Part shown: positions 26,863-36,135 of the stretch, one piece after another
Layout: each line of letters opens with the position of its first letter
Position numbering within the stretch: the first letter of the stretch is position 1
NCBI RefSeq assembly: GCF_001083785.1
Contig: NZ_LAVL01000003.1
Location: 119,409 to 183,408 of the forward strand
Length of the DNA stretch: 64,000 nucleotides
DNA from: Nonomuraea sp. SBT364
Lineage (GTDB): Bacteria; Actinomycetota; Actinomycetes; Streptosporangiales; Streptosporangiaceae
Direction of reading: 5' to 3'
Notes under the pieces: generated by a model
What the model was told of the DNA's origin: nothing
Databases searched by the model: none
The model's input: only the letters and a program-made list of their open reading frames with translations
Translations under genes and position numbers: made by a program

Positions 26863-28209
26863 TCAGCCGTACATGCCTGGGGTGGTGGCGGTGCGGTCGT
26901 TGGTGGCGTGGACGTGGCCCTTCTCGTCCCGCCAGAGCCGCCAGCCGTCCTGGCTGCCGGTGAACCAGGAGGGCGGGGTGGCGGCGTCGGGGATGCGCTT
27001 GCCGGTGGACAGGTTGTACTCGCACAGGGCGGCGGTCGAGTAGAAGCCCGGTGCCTGGCCGCGCAGGGGGAGGGGCTTGGGGTCGGTGACGCAGAAGGAC
27101 CAGCCGCGCTGGTCGTCGACGGGGACGGACTTGCCGGTGACGAGGTCGAAGGCGGACCCCTTGTGGCCGTGCTTGAGGAAGCCGAGCTTCTCCATGCGGC
27201 TGGGGAAGGCCAGCCACCAGCCGGAGCCGGGCACGTCGGAGGCGGTGATCTGGCCGACGACGCGGCCGGTCCCGGAGTCGAGCCGGGCGAAGCCGCCGTA
27301 GGCGCCCTGCTGGTCGACGGGCCGTACGACGGGGGCGAAGCCGGGGCTGCCCGAGGGGTAGACGCGGACGACGGAAGGCCGCATCCAGTTGATCGTGCCG
27401 TCGCTGATCTTGATGGAGAACAGGCCGAACGCGGAGACCTTCTTCGTCTGCGGGTTGGTGTAGGGGGCGACGTAGCCGATCAGGTTGTCGCCGGTGGCGC
27501 CGAAGGCCCAGCCGCCCGACATGTCGATGCCCGGGCCGAGCGCCTGCTCGATCGGCTGCTGCCACTGCAGTTTGCCGGTCTTCAGGTCGTACGACTCGAT
27601 CATGGGGTTGGCGGCGAGCCGGAGCATGAGGACGCGGCCGGCGTCGGACCACTCGACCTCGGCGATGCCGGGCAGCTTCCACAGCTGCTTGCCGGTGGCG
27701 GGGTCGAGGACGACGACGCGGGCCTTGGACAGGGCGGTGTGTTCCGACAGGCAGACGTAGGGCCCGCAGCGCTGGGGGCCGAAGGTGGAGTGGATGGGCC
27801 GGGTCCACTTCTGCCGTCCGGTGCGGGCGTCGCGGGCGACGAGGGTGGCGTTCCAGTTGCCCTTCTTGGCGGGGTCGAGGGCGGCGATGACGGCGCCCTT
27901 GCCGGTGTCGACGAGGGCGGGGGGCGAGACGCCCATGCCGGGGAGGCGGCCCGCCATGGTGGCGGGGTGGGCCCAGAGCTTCTTGCCGGTGGCCTGGTCG
28001 AGGGAGACGGTCTCCAGCGTGCCGTCGGGCTTCATGGTGGTGGTGGTGACCACCCCGCCGGCGGCGGCCATCCGGCTGACGGCGTTGATCTCGTTGTTGT
28101 GCCAGGTCGGGAAGCTGGCGGTGGCTGCGTCGCTGTTGGAACAGCCGGCCAGGGCCAGGGTTCCGGCGAGGGCGAGAGCCGGTGTCGCGAGAGGCCGGAG
28201 CACGGGCAA
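26863..28209 (-). CDS. PQQ-like beta-propeller lipoprotein
   Basis: 448 residues: signal peptide with lipobox LAGC (about residue 23), then repeated blades with tryptophan-docking motifs such as DQATGKKLWAH, DARTGRQKWTR, DPATGKQLWKL, DLKTGKLQWQQ and DSGTGRVVG. It is a PQQ-like/YncE-type propeller that probably binds partners or cell-wall material; no PQQ enzyme residues are evident. TTG 28209 (GGAG four to five bases before) or GTG 28203 may start it. Outside-facing role inferred. Confidence 0.82.
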   Translation of the reverse strand: MPVLRPLATPALALAGTLALAGCSNSDAATASFPTWHNNEINAVSRMAAAGGVVTTTTMKPDGTLETVSLDQATGKKLWAHPATMAGRLPGMGVSPPALVDTGKGAVIAALDPAKKGNWNATLVARDARTGRQKWTRPIHSTFGPQRCGPYVCLSEHTALSKARVVVLDPATGKQLWKLPGIAEVEWSDAGRVLMLRLAANPMIESYDLKTGKLQWQQPIEQALGPGIDMSGGWAFGATGDNLIGYVAPYTNPQTKKVSAFGLFSIKISDGTINWMRPSVVRVYPSGSPGFAPVVRPVDQQGAYGGFARLDSGTGRVVGQITASDVPGSGWWLAFPSRMEKLGFLKHGHKGSAFDLVTGKSVPVDDQRGWSFCVTDPKPLPLRGQAPGFYSTAALCEYNLSTGKRIPDAATPPSWFTGSQDGWRLWRDEKGHVHATNDRTATTPGMYG

Positions 28210-28263
28210 TTCACTCCAAAGGTGGACGACGAGTGACGGCCCCGGTTCGGAGGGTGACCGGGT

Positions 28264-29247
28264 TCAGGCGTCGTTCAGCCCCTCCCCGAGTCGCCGGCGG
28301 AACAGGTTGACCCACTTGCCGTGGGTGCCGCTGGCCCGCCCGTCGACCCGGGTCGCGGAAACCTCGGTGCCGGGCTCCTCCGCGGCCGTGGCCGCCGCAA
28401 GGTAGATCGGTTGCAGTCCTTCGCCGCGCGCGGGCCGAGGCTCGGGCCACAGTCCCAACGCGGCGCATACAGAAGGTAGCACCGCGTAAGCAGCCTGTGC
28501 GTAACCTCGGTCAGATGGATGGAAACGATCCGGTCCGAACATCTCGCCCGGGTTTGCGTGGAATTCCTCGCCGAGGAGGTCGGCGAACGCCACCGTACGG
28601 CCGCCGGCGTCGACCACGCCGACCGTCTGGGCGGCGGCGATCTGGCGGCTCCAGCGCCGCGCCACCCAGCGCAACGGCTGCGCGATGGGCCGGATCGTGC
28701 CCAGGTCGGGGCAGGTGCCGACGACCACCTCGGCGCCGGCCTCGCGCAGCCGCCTGACGGCCTTGGTGAGGTGGCGTACGGCGGTGGCGGGCGAGGTCTG
28801 GGTGATGACGTCGTTGGCGCCGACGAAGATGACGGCCACGTCGGGCCGCAGTTCCAGCGCCGCGTCGACCTGCTCGGCCAGCTCGGCCGAGGCCGCCCCG
28901 GACTTGCCGACGACGCGCAGCCGTACCGGACGCTCGGCGACGGCGGCGAGGCCGCACGCGATGAGCACGCCGGGGGTCTTGCCGGGATCGGTGAGGCCGA
29001 GGCCGACCGAGGTGGAATCGCCGAGCATGGCCAGCTTGAGTGGTTCGCCGGGGAAATCGCCGTAGTCGCCGTCGGAGGGCGGGCCGTCCATGCCGTGCGG
29101 GCGCCCGATGGTCTTGCGGGCCAGCATGCCCTCCGCGATCAGCAGGCCGTAGGCGGTCGCGCCGAGCGCCGTCAGGCCTCCTCCCCCCAGCGCCGCGGCT
29201 GTTGCGATCCTGCGCGCCGCGCGCGCCATGCCCGCTGGCCAGACCAC
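28264..29247 (-). CDS. SGNH/GDSL hydrolase with membrane anchor
   Basis: 327 residues. An N-terminal hydrophobic helix (about 13-40) anchors a SGNH hydrolase domain: block I LAMLGDSTSVGLG with the catalytic Ser, block II Gly in VVGKSGA, block III FVGANDV, block V DRFHPSDRGYA with Asp/His. Members are esterases or acetyl-xylan/peptidoglycan O-deacylases. GTG 29247 is chosen because GGGAGGAC is seven bases before it; ATG at 29229 is an alternative. Divergent from cystathionine beta-synthase. Confidence 0.87.
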   Translation of the reverse strand: MVWPAGMARAARRIATAAALGGGGLTALGATAYGLLIAEGMLARKTIGRPHGMDGPPSDGDYGDFPGEPLKLAMLGDSTSVGLGLTDPGKTPGVLIACGLAAVAERPVRLRVVGKSGAASAELAEQVDAALELRPDVAVIFVGANDVITQTSPATAVRHLTKAVRRLREAGAEVVVGTCPDLGTIRPIAQPLRWVARRWSRQIAAAQTVGVVDAGGRTVAFADLLGEEFHANPGEMFGPDRFHPSDRGYAQAAYAVLPSVCAALGLWPEPRPARGEGLQPIYLAAATAAEEPGTEVSATRVDGRASGTHGKWVNLFRRRLGEGLNDA

Positions 29248-29371
29248 GTGTGTCCTCCCAACCGAACTCGGCGGTAGCGTTTGCATGAAACTAGCCGAGG
29301 GCCTGCCAACCGTACGGGATCTCGGCCCCGGACCAGCTGACCAAGCTTCGGTAAAGAAGGTGAACACCTCG

Positions 29372-30742
29372 GTGCGCGTTTATGATTCCCTGGTCGAGCT
29401 GATGGGCAACACCCCGCTCGTCCGGCTGCACAAGGTCTCGGCGGGGTTGCCGGCCCAGGTGCTCGCCAAGGTCGAGTATTTCAATCCCGGCGGCTCGGTG
29501 AAGGACCGCATCGCGGTCCGCATGATCGAGGCCGCCGAGGCGTCCGGCGAGCTGCGCCCGGGCGGCGTGATCGTCGAGCCGACCTCGGGCAACACCGGTG
29601 TGGGGCTGGCCATCGTGGCCCAGCAGAAGGGTTACCGGTGCCTGTTCGTGGTGCCGGACAAGGTCGCCGGTGACAAGATCTCCGTCCTGCGGGCGTACGG
29701 CGCGGAGGTCGTGGTCTGCCCGACCGCGGTCGCGCCCGACCACCCGGAGTCCTATTACTCCGTCTCCGACCGGCTGGCCCGCGAGATCCCGAACGCCTGG
29801 AAGCCGGACCAGTACTCCAACGTCAACAACCCCGACTCCCACTACCACTCCACCGGCCCGGAGCTGTGGGAGCAGACGGACGGCGGCATCACGCACTTCG
29901 TCGCGGGCATCGGCACCGGCGGCACGATCAGCGGCACCGGCCGCTATCTCAAGGAGGTCTCCGGCGGGCGGGTCCGGATCATCGGCGCCGACCCGGAAGG
30001 CTCCGTCTACTCGGGCGGCTCCGGCAGGCCGTACCTGGTCGAGGGGGTCGGCGAGGACATCTGGCCGGCCACGTACGACACGGAGATCTGTGACGAGATC
30101 ATCGCGGTGTCCGACCGCGACTCCTTCATCATGACCCGCAGGCTCGCCCGCGAGGAGGGGCTGCTGGTCGGCGGCTCGTGCGGGATGGCCGTGGTCGCGG
30201 CACTCCAGGTGGCGGCCAAGGCGGGGCCGGACGACACCGTCGTGGTGCTGCTGCCCGACGGCGGGCGCGGCTACCTGTCGAAGATCTTCAACGACGACTG
30301 GATGGCCGACTACGGATTCCTGACCACCGCGTCCGAGGAGGGCCGGGTCGGCGACGTGCTCGCGCGCAAGGGGCCGGGGCTGCCGGAGTTCGTGCACGCG
30401 CACCCGCACGAGTCGGTCGGCACGGCCATCTCGATCATGCGCGAATACTCGGTGTCGCAGCTCCCCGTCATGAAGGAGGAGCCGCCGGTCATGGCGGCCG
30501 AGGTGGTCGGCTCGATCGTCGAGCGCGACCTGCTGGAGGCTCTCTACCACGGCAAGCTCTCCTCCGACGACCTGATCTCGCAGCACATGTCGTCGCCACT
30601 GCCCATGATCGGCAGCGGCGAACCCGTGTCCCGCGCGGTCGAGGTGCTGGAGAAGGCCGACGCCGCCGTGGTGCTGGAGGACGGCAAGCCCGCCGGGCTG
30701 CTCACCCGGCAGGACCTGCTCGCCTTCCTGGCCGGCCGTTAG
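29372..30742 (+). CDS. cbs: Cystathionine beta-synthase
   Basis: 456 residues, standard for bacterial CBS. PLP-dependent condensation of serine and homocysteine to cystathionine. PLP lysine in FNPGGSVKDRIA, phosphate loop GIGTGGTISGTG, PTSGNTGVGLA; two C-terminal CBS domains (about 335-455: VGTAISIMREYSVSQLPV and RAVEVLEKADAAVVLEDG) that bind adenosyl ligands. GTG 29372 (VRVYDSLVELMGNTPL) fits family starts; GTG 29360 is an in-frame option with a poorly placed ribosome site. With cystathionine gamma-synthase 6 kb away it supports transsulfuration. Confidence 0.95.
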   Translation: MRVYDSLVELMGNTPLVRLHKVSAGLPAQVLAKVEYFNPGGSVKDRIAVRMIEAAEASGELRPGGVIVEPTSGNTGVGLAIVAQQKGYRCLFVVPDKVAGDKISVLRAYGAEVVVCPTAVAPDHPESYYSVSDRLAREIPNAWKPDQYSNVNNPDSHYHSTGPELWEQTDGGITHFVAGIGTGGTISGTGRYLKEVSGGRVRIIGADPEGSVYSGGSGRPYLVEGVGEDIWPATYDTEICDEIIAVSDRDSFIMTRRLAREEGLLVGGSCGMAVVAALQVAAKAGPDDTVVVLLPDGGRGYLSKIFNDDWMADYGFLTTASEEGRVGDVLARKGPGLPEFVHAHPHESVGTAISIMREYSVSQLPVMKEEPPVMAAEVVGSIVERDLLEALYHGKLSSDDLISQHMSSPLPMIGSGEPVSRAVEVLEKADAAVVLEDGKPAGLLTRQDLLAFLAGR

Positions 30743-31596
30743 GGCTTTCTGATCGACTCGATCACGGTGCCGAGGCCCTCCTGGCCGCGCCCTTCGGCGT
30801 CGGCGCGCCGGAACAGCCTGCGCAGGGCCTGCGGCACCGTGGTCTCCAGCCCGGCGGCCTCCAGCGCCGCCACGGCGTGGCCGAGACCTTCGGCCTGCAT
30901 GTGGAGGCTGTTCAGCTCGCCCGGGTAGACCCCGGCCGCGGTCTCCTCGGCCAGGATCTTGGCGAACCCCATCGGCCCGTCGGAGCCCAGACCGGTGAAC
31001 ATGTCCCTGGCGAACGGCAGGAACTCCGCCGGGGCCACGCCGGCCGTGCCCAGCAGCGCCAGCGCGTGCATGTAGCTGGTCGTCGACGACCAGAAGATCA
31101 GCAGCTGGGCCTGGTAGTACAGCATCGCCAGGCCGTGGTCGTGGCCCACGTAGGTGACGTCCGACAGCGCCTCCAGCGTGGCCGCGTACCGGTCGAGGAC
31201 CGCCTTGGGGCCGCTGTAGAAGGTGTACGCGCCTGGCCGGCCGATGCCGGGCGGCGGCACCATGATCCCGCCCGTGATCAGCGTGCCGCCGCGCGCCGCC
31301 ACCCACTCGGCCGCCTCCCGCAGCACCTGCGGGGAGTCCGAGCTGAGGTTGACCACCACCTTCCCGTCAAGCCTGGCGTCATCGAAACTGTCGTACATCG
31401 CCTGATAACTGATCTGGCTCACCACGAGCAGCTCGCCCGTCGCCGCCGTGTCCGCCTGCTTCGCCCCCTTGGCGACGAGCTCGTCCGCCTTGCTCGCCGT
31501 ACGGTTCCACACCGTCACGTCGTGGCCCGCGGCCAGGAACGTCTCGGCCATCGTCATCCCCATCGGCCCCAGGCCGATCACTGTCACTTCGCTCAT
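30739..31596 (-). CDS. NAD(P)-binding imine reductase/6-PGDH-like oxidoreductase
   Basis: 285 residues. N-terminal Rossmann domain VTVIGLGPMGMTMAETFLAAG with WNRTASKADEL after strand 2 (Arg/Thr/Ser, favouring NADPH), then an all-helical C-domain. It matches the NADPH-dependent imine-reductase-like branch of the beta-hydroxyacid dehydrogenase family. ATG 31596 (MSEVTVIG) has AGGGTGAGG before it. The stop overlaps the cbs stop by four bases, convergent. Physiological substrate unknown. Confidence 0.87.
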   Translation of the reverse strand: MSEVTVIGLGPMGMTMAETFLAAGHDVTVWNRTASKADELVAKGAKQADTAATGELLVVSQISYQAMYDSFDDARLDGKVVVNLSSDSPQVLREAAEWVAARGGTLITGGIMVPPPGIGRPGAYTFYSGPKAVLDRYAATLEALSDVTYVGHDHGLAMLYYQAQLLIFWSSTTSYMHALALLGTAGVAPAEFLPFARDMFTGLGSDGPMGFAKILAEETAAGVYPGELNSLHMQAEGLGHAVAALEAAGLETTVPQALRRLFRRADAEGRGQEGLGTVIESIRKP

Positions 31597-31662
31597 GACC
31601 CTCACCCTGGCGGGAGGCGCTTCGGAAATCCTTCCGGCCCGCTACGGGTTAGCACTGGCGTG

Positions 31663-34600
31663 GTGAGATTCGGGGTGCTGGGCCCGCTGGCGGTGTGGGA
31701 CGACGACGGCGGGCCGGTCCGCGTGCCCGAGGCCAAGGTCCGGGCGCTGCTGGCCGACCTGCTGGCGCACGGGGGCGGGCCGGTGCCGGTGGACCGGCTG
31801 GTGGACGACCTGTGGGGCGCCAGGCCGCCACGCAACCCCGTCGGCACCCTCCAGGCCAGGGTCTCGCAGCTGCGGCGCGCGCTCGGCGACCCGGGGCTCG
31901 TCGTCCACGGCCCGGCGGGCTACCGCCTGGCCGCCGCCGACGTGGACGCGGCCCGCTTCCGCGATCTCTGCGTACGGAAGGCCGCCGGGCCGGGGGAGCG
32001 GGCGGCCCAGCTCGACGAGGCACTGGCGCTGTGGCGGGGGCCGGCGTACGCCGACTTCGCCGACGAGGGGTTCGCCCGGCCGGAGATCGCGCGCCTGGAG
32101 GAGATGCGCCTCACGGCGCTGGAGGAGCAGGCGGAGGTACGGCTCGCGCTCGGCAGAGGCGTCGACCTGGGCGCCCTGGTCGCGGCGCACCCGCTGCGCG
32201 AACGGCTCGTCGCGGCCCACATGCGGGCGCTGTACCGGGGCGGGCGGCAGGGCGAGGCGCTGGCGGCGTTCACGGCGCTGCGCGAACGGCTGGCCGACGA
32301 ACTGGGCATCGACCCGTCGCCGGACCTGACCGCCCTTCACCGGTCGATCCTCGACCAGGACCCGGCCCTGGGCGCCCTTCACCGGGGGCCGGCCCTGGGC
32401 ACGCGGCGTGACCTGCCCGTCCCCGTCGGGAACCTGATCGGGCGGGACGCCGAGGTGGCCGAGCTGAACGGGCTGCTGGCGGCGAACCGGCTGGTGACCC
32501 TCACCGGGCCCGGCGGCGTGGGCAAGACCCGGCTCGCCCTGGAGACGGCCCTCGGCGCCCGCCCGGGCCTGGCGGACGTGGTGTGGCTGGTGGAGCTGGC
32601 CGGGGCCGTCGACGTGGGCGACGCGGTGGCCGACGTGCTGGGGGTACGCGACGAGGGGCCGGCCGGGCTGGTGGAGCGGGTGGCGGGCGCGCTGGCCGGC
32701 AAACGGGTGCTGCTGGTGATGGACAACTGCGAGCACCTGGTCGAACAGGCCGCCGAGATGGTGTCCGCGCTGCTCAGAGCGGTGCCGGGGCTGCGGGTGC
32801 TGGCCACGGCGCAGGAGCCGCTCGGCGTCACCGGCGAGCTCGTCCGTGTCGTACAGCCGCTGACGGAGACGGCGGCGGTGCGGCTGTTCACGGCGCGGGC
32901 CGGGATCGCGGCCGGCCCGGCCGTCGCCACGATCTGCCGGCGGCTCGACGGGATCCCGCTGGCGCTGGAGCTGGCCGCCACGCGGGTGCGGGCGCTCGGG
33001 GTGGACGAGCTGGCCCGGCGGCTGGACGACCGGTTCAGGGTGCTGACGGCCGGGATGCGGGACGCGCCCGCCCGGCAGCGGACCCTGCGGGCGACGCTCG
33101 ACTGGAGCTGGGAGCTGCTGGCCGAGCACGAGCGGATCGTGCTGCGGCGGCTGGCCGTGCACGCCGACGGATGCACGCTGGAGGCGGCCGAGGAGGTGTG
33201 CGCGGAGCCGGGCGTGGACGTGCTCGACACGCTGGCGCGGCTCGTCGACCGGTCGCTGGTCACGCCGGGGCCGCGCTACGGGCTGCTGGAGTCCGTGGCC
33301 GCCTACTGCGGCGAGCGGCTGCGGGAGGCGGGGGAGCAGGAGGCGATCCGGGAGCGGCACGCGCGCTACTACACGGCGCTCGCCGAGCGCGCCGAGCTGC
33401 GGGGGAGCCGCCAGCGGGAATGGCTGGCGCGGCTCGACCGGGAGGCGGCCAACTTCCGGCTCGCGCTCGCGGGTCCCGAGCCGTTGCGGCTGGTCAACGC
33501 GCTGGCCTGGTACTGGTTCCTGCGCGGCAGGCTCGGCGAGGCGCGCCGGTCCATCGCCGCGGCCCTGGCCGCCGCCGGGACGGTACGGGACCGGGAGGCG
33601 GCTGAGGCTTCCGTGTGGCTGGCCGGGATGACGCTGGCCACCGGGGAGGCGGCGCCGGACATCCGGCGCGACGGGCTCGACGCGGCCGGGCGGGCGCTGG
33701 CGGACTGGTTCCCCGCGCAGGTGCGATGGGCGTACGGCGACCAGCGGGCCCATGTGGAGGGGGTGGAGCGGGCGTTGCGGACGTTCGACGAGCTTCGGGA
33801 CAGGTGGGGTGTCGCGGTGGCGCTGCAGTTGCGTTCCAAGCTGGCGGCCGTGCGCTCCGACCTGGAGGTGATGCGGCGCGACGGCGAGCGAAGCTTGGCG
33901 ATCTTTCGGGAGCTGGGTGACGGGTGGGGCCAGATCGAGGCCATGGACACGCTCGACCGGCTGGCCGAGATGCGCGGCGACTACGCCGAGGCCGCCCGGC
34001 TGCGCGAGGAGGCGCTGCGGCTGGCCGAGGAGCTCGGGTTCGAGGTGGCGTACCGGCTGTCCGCGGTGGGCCGGGTGGCGCTGCTGGAGGGCGCCTACGA
34101 GCGGGCGGACGAGTATCACGAGCGGGCCCGCAGGCTGGCCGTGGAGCAGTCCTACAAGTCGGCGGAGGAGCACGCCGTGCTCGGGCTGGCCATGAGCGCC
34201 CGGCGGCAGGGGCGGTACGAGGAGGCCGAGGCGTTGCTGCTGCCCTGGCTCGGCTGGCTGGAGGAGGTGCGCGGGACGCCGGGGATCGCGTTCGTCATGG
34301 CGGAGCTGGGGTTCGCCGCTGAGCAGCGGGGTGACGTGGTGACGGCGGCGGCCCGGCAGCGCGAGGGGTACGCGGCCGCGCGGGCGTCCGGCGACCCGCG
34401 GGCGGTGGCGCTGGCGCTCGAAGGGCTGGCCGGGGCCTCGGCCCTGGCGGGCGACGCCGTACGGGCCACCGCGCTGCTCGGCAGGGCGGCGGCCGCCAGG
34501 CGATCCGTCGGCACCCCGCTGGCCGCAGGGGAGCGCTTCGACGTCGACCGCATCACCGCCACGGCCCTGTCCGCCCTGGGCGAGCCCCGCTTCCGGCAGG

Positions 34601-34671
34601 CGTACACCTCGACGAGCGAAGCGGGACCGAGCGGGGACGCAGACACGGGATCGAGCGCGGGACTACGGTGA
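31663..34671 (+). CDS. AfsR/SARP-type regulator: OmpR-like DNA-binding, BTAD, NB-ARC ATPase, TPR
   Basis: 1002 residues. Order: winged-helix DNA-binding (VRFGVLGPLAVWDDDGGPV; GTLQARVSQLRRALG; about 1-90), BTAD domain (about 95-240, ending HPLRERLVAAHMRALYRGGR), NB-ARC/STAND ATPase with Walker A LTGPGGVGKTRLALE and Walker B VLLVMDNCEHL, then TPR-like helical repeats to the end. Such proteins switch on secondary-metabolite or developmental genes. GTG 31663 (or 31660) has no Shine-Dalgarno; TAGCAC six to eight bases upstream suggests a leaderless transcript. No biosynthetic cluster is adjacent. Confidence 0.93.
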   Translation: MRFGVLGPLAVWDDDGGPVRVPEAKVRALLADLLAHGGGPVPVDRLVDDLWGARPPRNPVGTLQARVSQLRRALGDPGLVVHGPAGYRLAAADVDAARFRDLCVRKAAGPGERAAQLDEALALWRGPAYADFADEGFARPEIARLEEMRLTALEEQAEVRLALGRGVDLGALVAAHPLRERLVAAHMRALYRGGRQGEALAAFTALRERLADELGIDPSPDLTALHRSILDQDPALGALHRGPALGTRRDLPVPVGNLIGRDAEVAELNGLLAANRLVTLTGPGGVGKTRLALETALGARPGLADVVWLVELAGAVDVGDAVADVLGVRDEGPAGLVERVAGALAGKRVLLVMDNCEHLVEQAAEMVSALLRAVPGLRVLATAQEPLGVTGELVRVVQPLTETAAVRLFTARAGIAAGPAVATICRRLDGIPLALELAATRVRALGVDELARRLDDRFRVLTAGMRDAPARQRTLRATLDWSWELLAEHERIVLRRLAVHADGCTLEAAEEVCAEPGVDVLDTLARLVDRSLVTPGPRYGLLESVAAYCGERLREAGEQEAIRERHARYYTALAERAELRGSRQREWLARLDREAANFRLALAGPEPLRLVNALAWYWFLRGRLGEARRSIAAALAAAGTVRDREAAEASVWLAGMTLATGEAAPDIRRDGLDAAGRALADWFPAQVRWAYGDQRAHVEGVERALRTFDELRDRWGVAVALQLRSKLAAVRSDLEVMRRDGERSLAIFRELGDGWGQIEAMDTLDRLAEMRGDYAEAARLREEALRLAEELGFEVAYRLSAVGRVALLEGAYERADEYHERARRLAVEQSYKSAEEHAVLGLAMSARRQGRYEEAEALLLPWLGWLEEVRGTPGIAFVMAELGFAAEQRGDVVTAAARQREGYAAARASGDPRAVALALEGLAGASALAGDAVRATALLGRAAAARRSVGTPLAAGERFDVDRITATALSALGEPRFRQAYTSTSEAGPSGDADTGSSAGLR

Positions 34672-34684
34672 GGCGGGTGGCGGG

Positions 34685-35842
34685 TCAGGCCGGGAACTCG
34701 GCGAGGACTTCCCAGGCGCCTTCCTGAGTGGGGCCGGCGCGGAGGCGGCCGCCGAGGGCCTCGACGCGCTCGGCCATGCCGACCAGGCCGAAGCCGCCGC
34801 CGAGCCGGGCCACACGGGGGTCGGCGGCCGAGCCGTAGTTGCGCACCCGCAGCACCACGACGGCCTCGTACCGCTTGAGTGATGCCTCGATCCACCGGGT
34901 GTGCGGGGCGTGCTTGCGCACGTTGGTGAGCGCCTCCAGCAGCACCCGGTGCAGGGTCGTGATCACCTCGGGCGGCAGCGCGCCGTCGCCGAGGCCGGAA
35001 CCGATCTCGAACGCCACCTTCGGCCCCTCGGCCGAGAACCGCTCGGTGAGCAGCCGCAGGTCGGCCAGGGAGGTGCCGGGAGCGCGGGACGCCTCGTCGG
35101 CCCGCAGCACCGTCACCATGCGGCGCATCGACGTGAGCGCCTCGCTGCCGGCCGAGGCGATCGCGTCGAGGGCGGGCACGACGGCGTCCGGGCTGGACAC
35201 GGCGACCGTGCGGGCCGCCTGGGCCTGCACGACGATGCCGGTGATGTGGTGGGCCACCAGGTCGTGCAGCTCCCTGGCCAGCTCCAGCCGCTCGGCGCGC
35301 CGTACGGAGTGGACGGCCTCGTTGCGGCGCTCCTGCTGGAAGCGCAGGTAGCCGCCCGCGCCCGCGACCGTCGACCAGCCGACGAACAGCATGAAGGAGA
35401 AGGCGAACGCCTGGTTGCCCTCCGAGCGCCAGATCGTCTCGGCCATCAGCACGATCAGCCCGGCGCAGGCCAGTATCGCCGCGTTGCGCACCGGTTCGAC
35501 GTGACGGAGCACGCCGATGATCAGGATGAGGGTCGCGCCGGTCTCGGCGGTGCCCGGCACGCCCACCACCCCGTCCAGGCCCAGGACCAGCGACGTCACG
35601 AACGACAGGCCCAGCAGGACGGCGAACGACTCGACGCGGTAGCGGCGGCGCAGCACCACGGCGGCGATGCCCGCGACCCCGCAGAGCACCGTGAGGTACT
35701 GCAGGCCGCCGGAGCCCACCGCGATCACGAGGTCGAGCAGGAGCAGCATGCTCAGCCAGCCGAGCATCGCGATCTCGCTCAGCCGCCGGATCCAGTAGAC
35801 GGCGCGTTTGGATTCCCCCACGGCGTTGAGCCTAAGCCGCAA
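34685..35842 (-). CDS. Orphan HisKA_3-type sensor histidine kinase
   Basis: About 385 residues: five or six membrane helices (about 25-170), a dimerisation/phospho-acceptor motif ELARELHDLVAHHITGIVVQ with the His, N box EALTNVRKHAP and G box GGGFGLVGMAERVEALGG. It belongs to the NarL/DesK-partner kinases, but no response regulator lies next to it. TTG 35842 or GTG 35821 may be the start; the latter has AGG eight bases before it. It converges on the AfsR-like gene, which could be functionally linked only by guess. Confidence 0.87.
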   Translation of the reverse strand: MRLRLNAVGESKRAVYWIRRLSEIAMLGWLSMLLLLDLVIAVGSGGLQYLTVLCGVAGIAAVVLRRRYRVESFAVLLGLSFVTSLVLGLDGVVGVPGTAETGATLILIIGVLRHVEPVRNAAILACAGLIVLMAETIWRSEGNQAFAFSFMLFVGWSTVAGAGGYLRFQQERRNEAVHSVRRAERLELARELHDLVAHHITGIVVQAQAARTVAVSSPDAVVPALDAIASAGSEALTSMRRMVTVLRADEASRAPGTSLADLRLLTERFSAEGPKVAFEIGSGLGDGALPPEVITTLHRVLLEALTNVRKHAPHTRWIEASLKRYEAVVVLRVRNYGSAADPRVARLGGGFGLVGMAERVEALGGRLRAGPTQEGAWEVLAEFPA

Positions 35843-35940
35843 GTCGGACAGCTCGTATCGTCCGATCGGCCGACCCCGGGGCGGCCGGACCGGCCCTTCA
35901 GCCGAGGTGGCGGCAGGGGGCGGGGGCGCAGCATGGAGCC

Positions 35941-36135
35941 ATGGTCTTCATCGGATTCGTACTGCTGGGCGTGGGACTGGTCATCGGAGTGCTGCTGGCG
36001 CTGTCGGACCCGGTTCTGCTGTCGCGCATCAACGGCGAGGACGCCGAGGGACAGAGCGGCCGGCACATCCCGGTCGTCAAACCGCAGGAGCGGGAGGAGG
36101 AACGCCCCGCCGCGTCCGTTACCGTGGCCGTATGA
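35941..36135 (+). CDS. Small single-pass membrane protein coupled to metB
   Basis: 64 residues: one membrane helix at the N-terminus (VFIGFVLLGVGLVIGVLLAL) and a polar acidic/basic tail (QEREEERPAA). Not a recognised family. The stop overlaps the ATG of cystathionine gamma-synthase as ATGA, which supports real translation and coupling. Role unknown. Confidence 0.62.
   Translation: MVFIGFVLLGVGLVIGVLLALSDPVLLSRINGEDAEGQSGRHIPVVKPQEREEERPAASVTVAV

Noticed and set aside
25243..28236. 997-codon open frame on the plus strand across the thiolase, intergenic and propeller genes
   Set aside because: Runs antisense to two clear genes and is low-complexity Gly/Val/Arg; no start signal.
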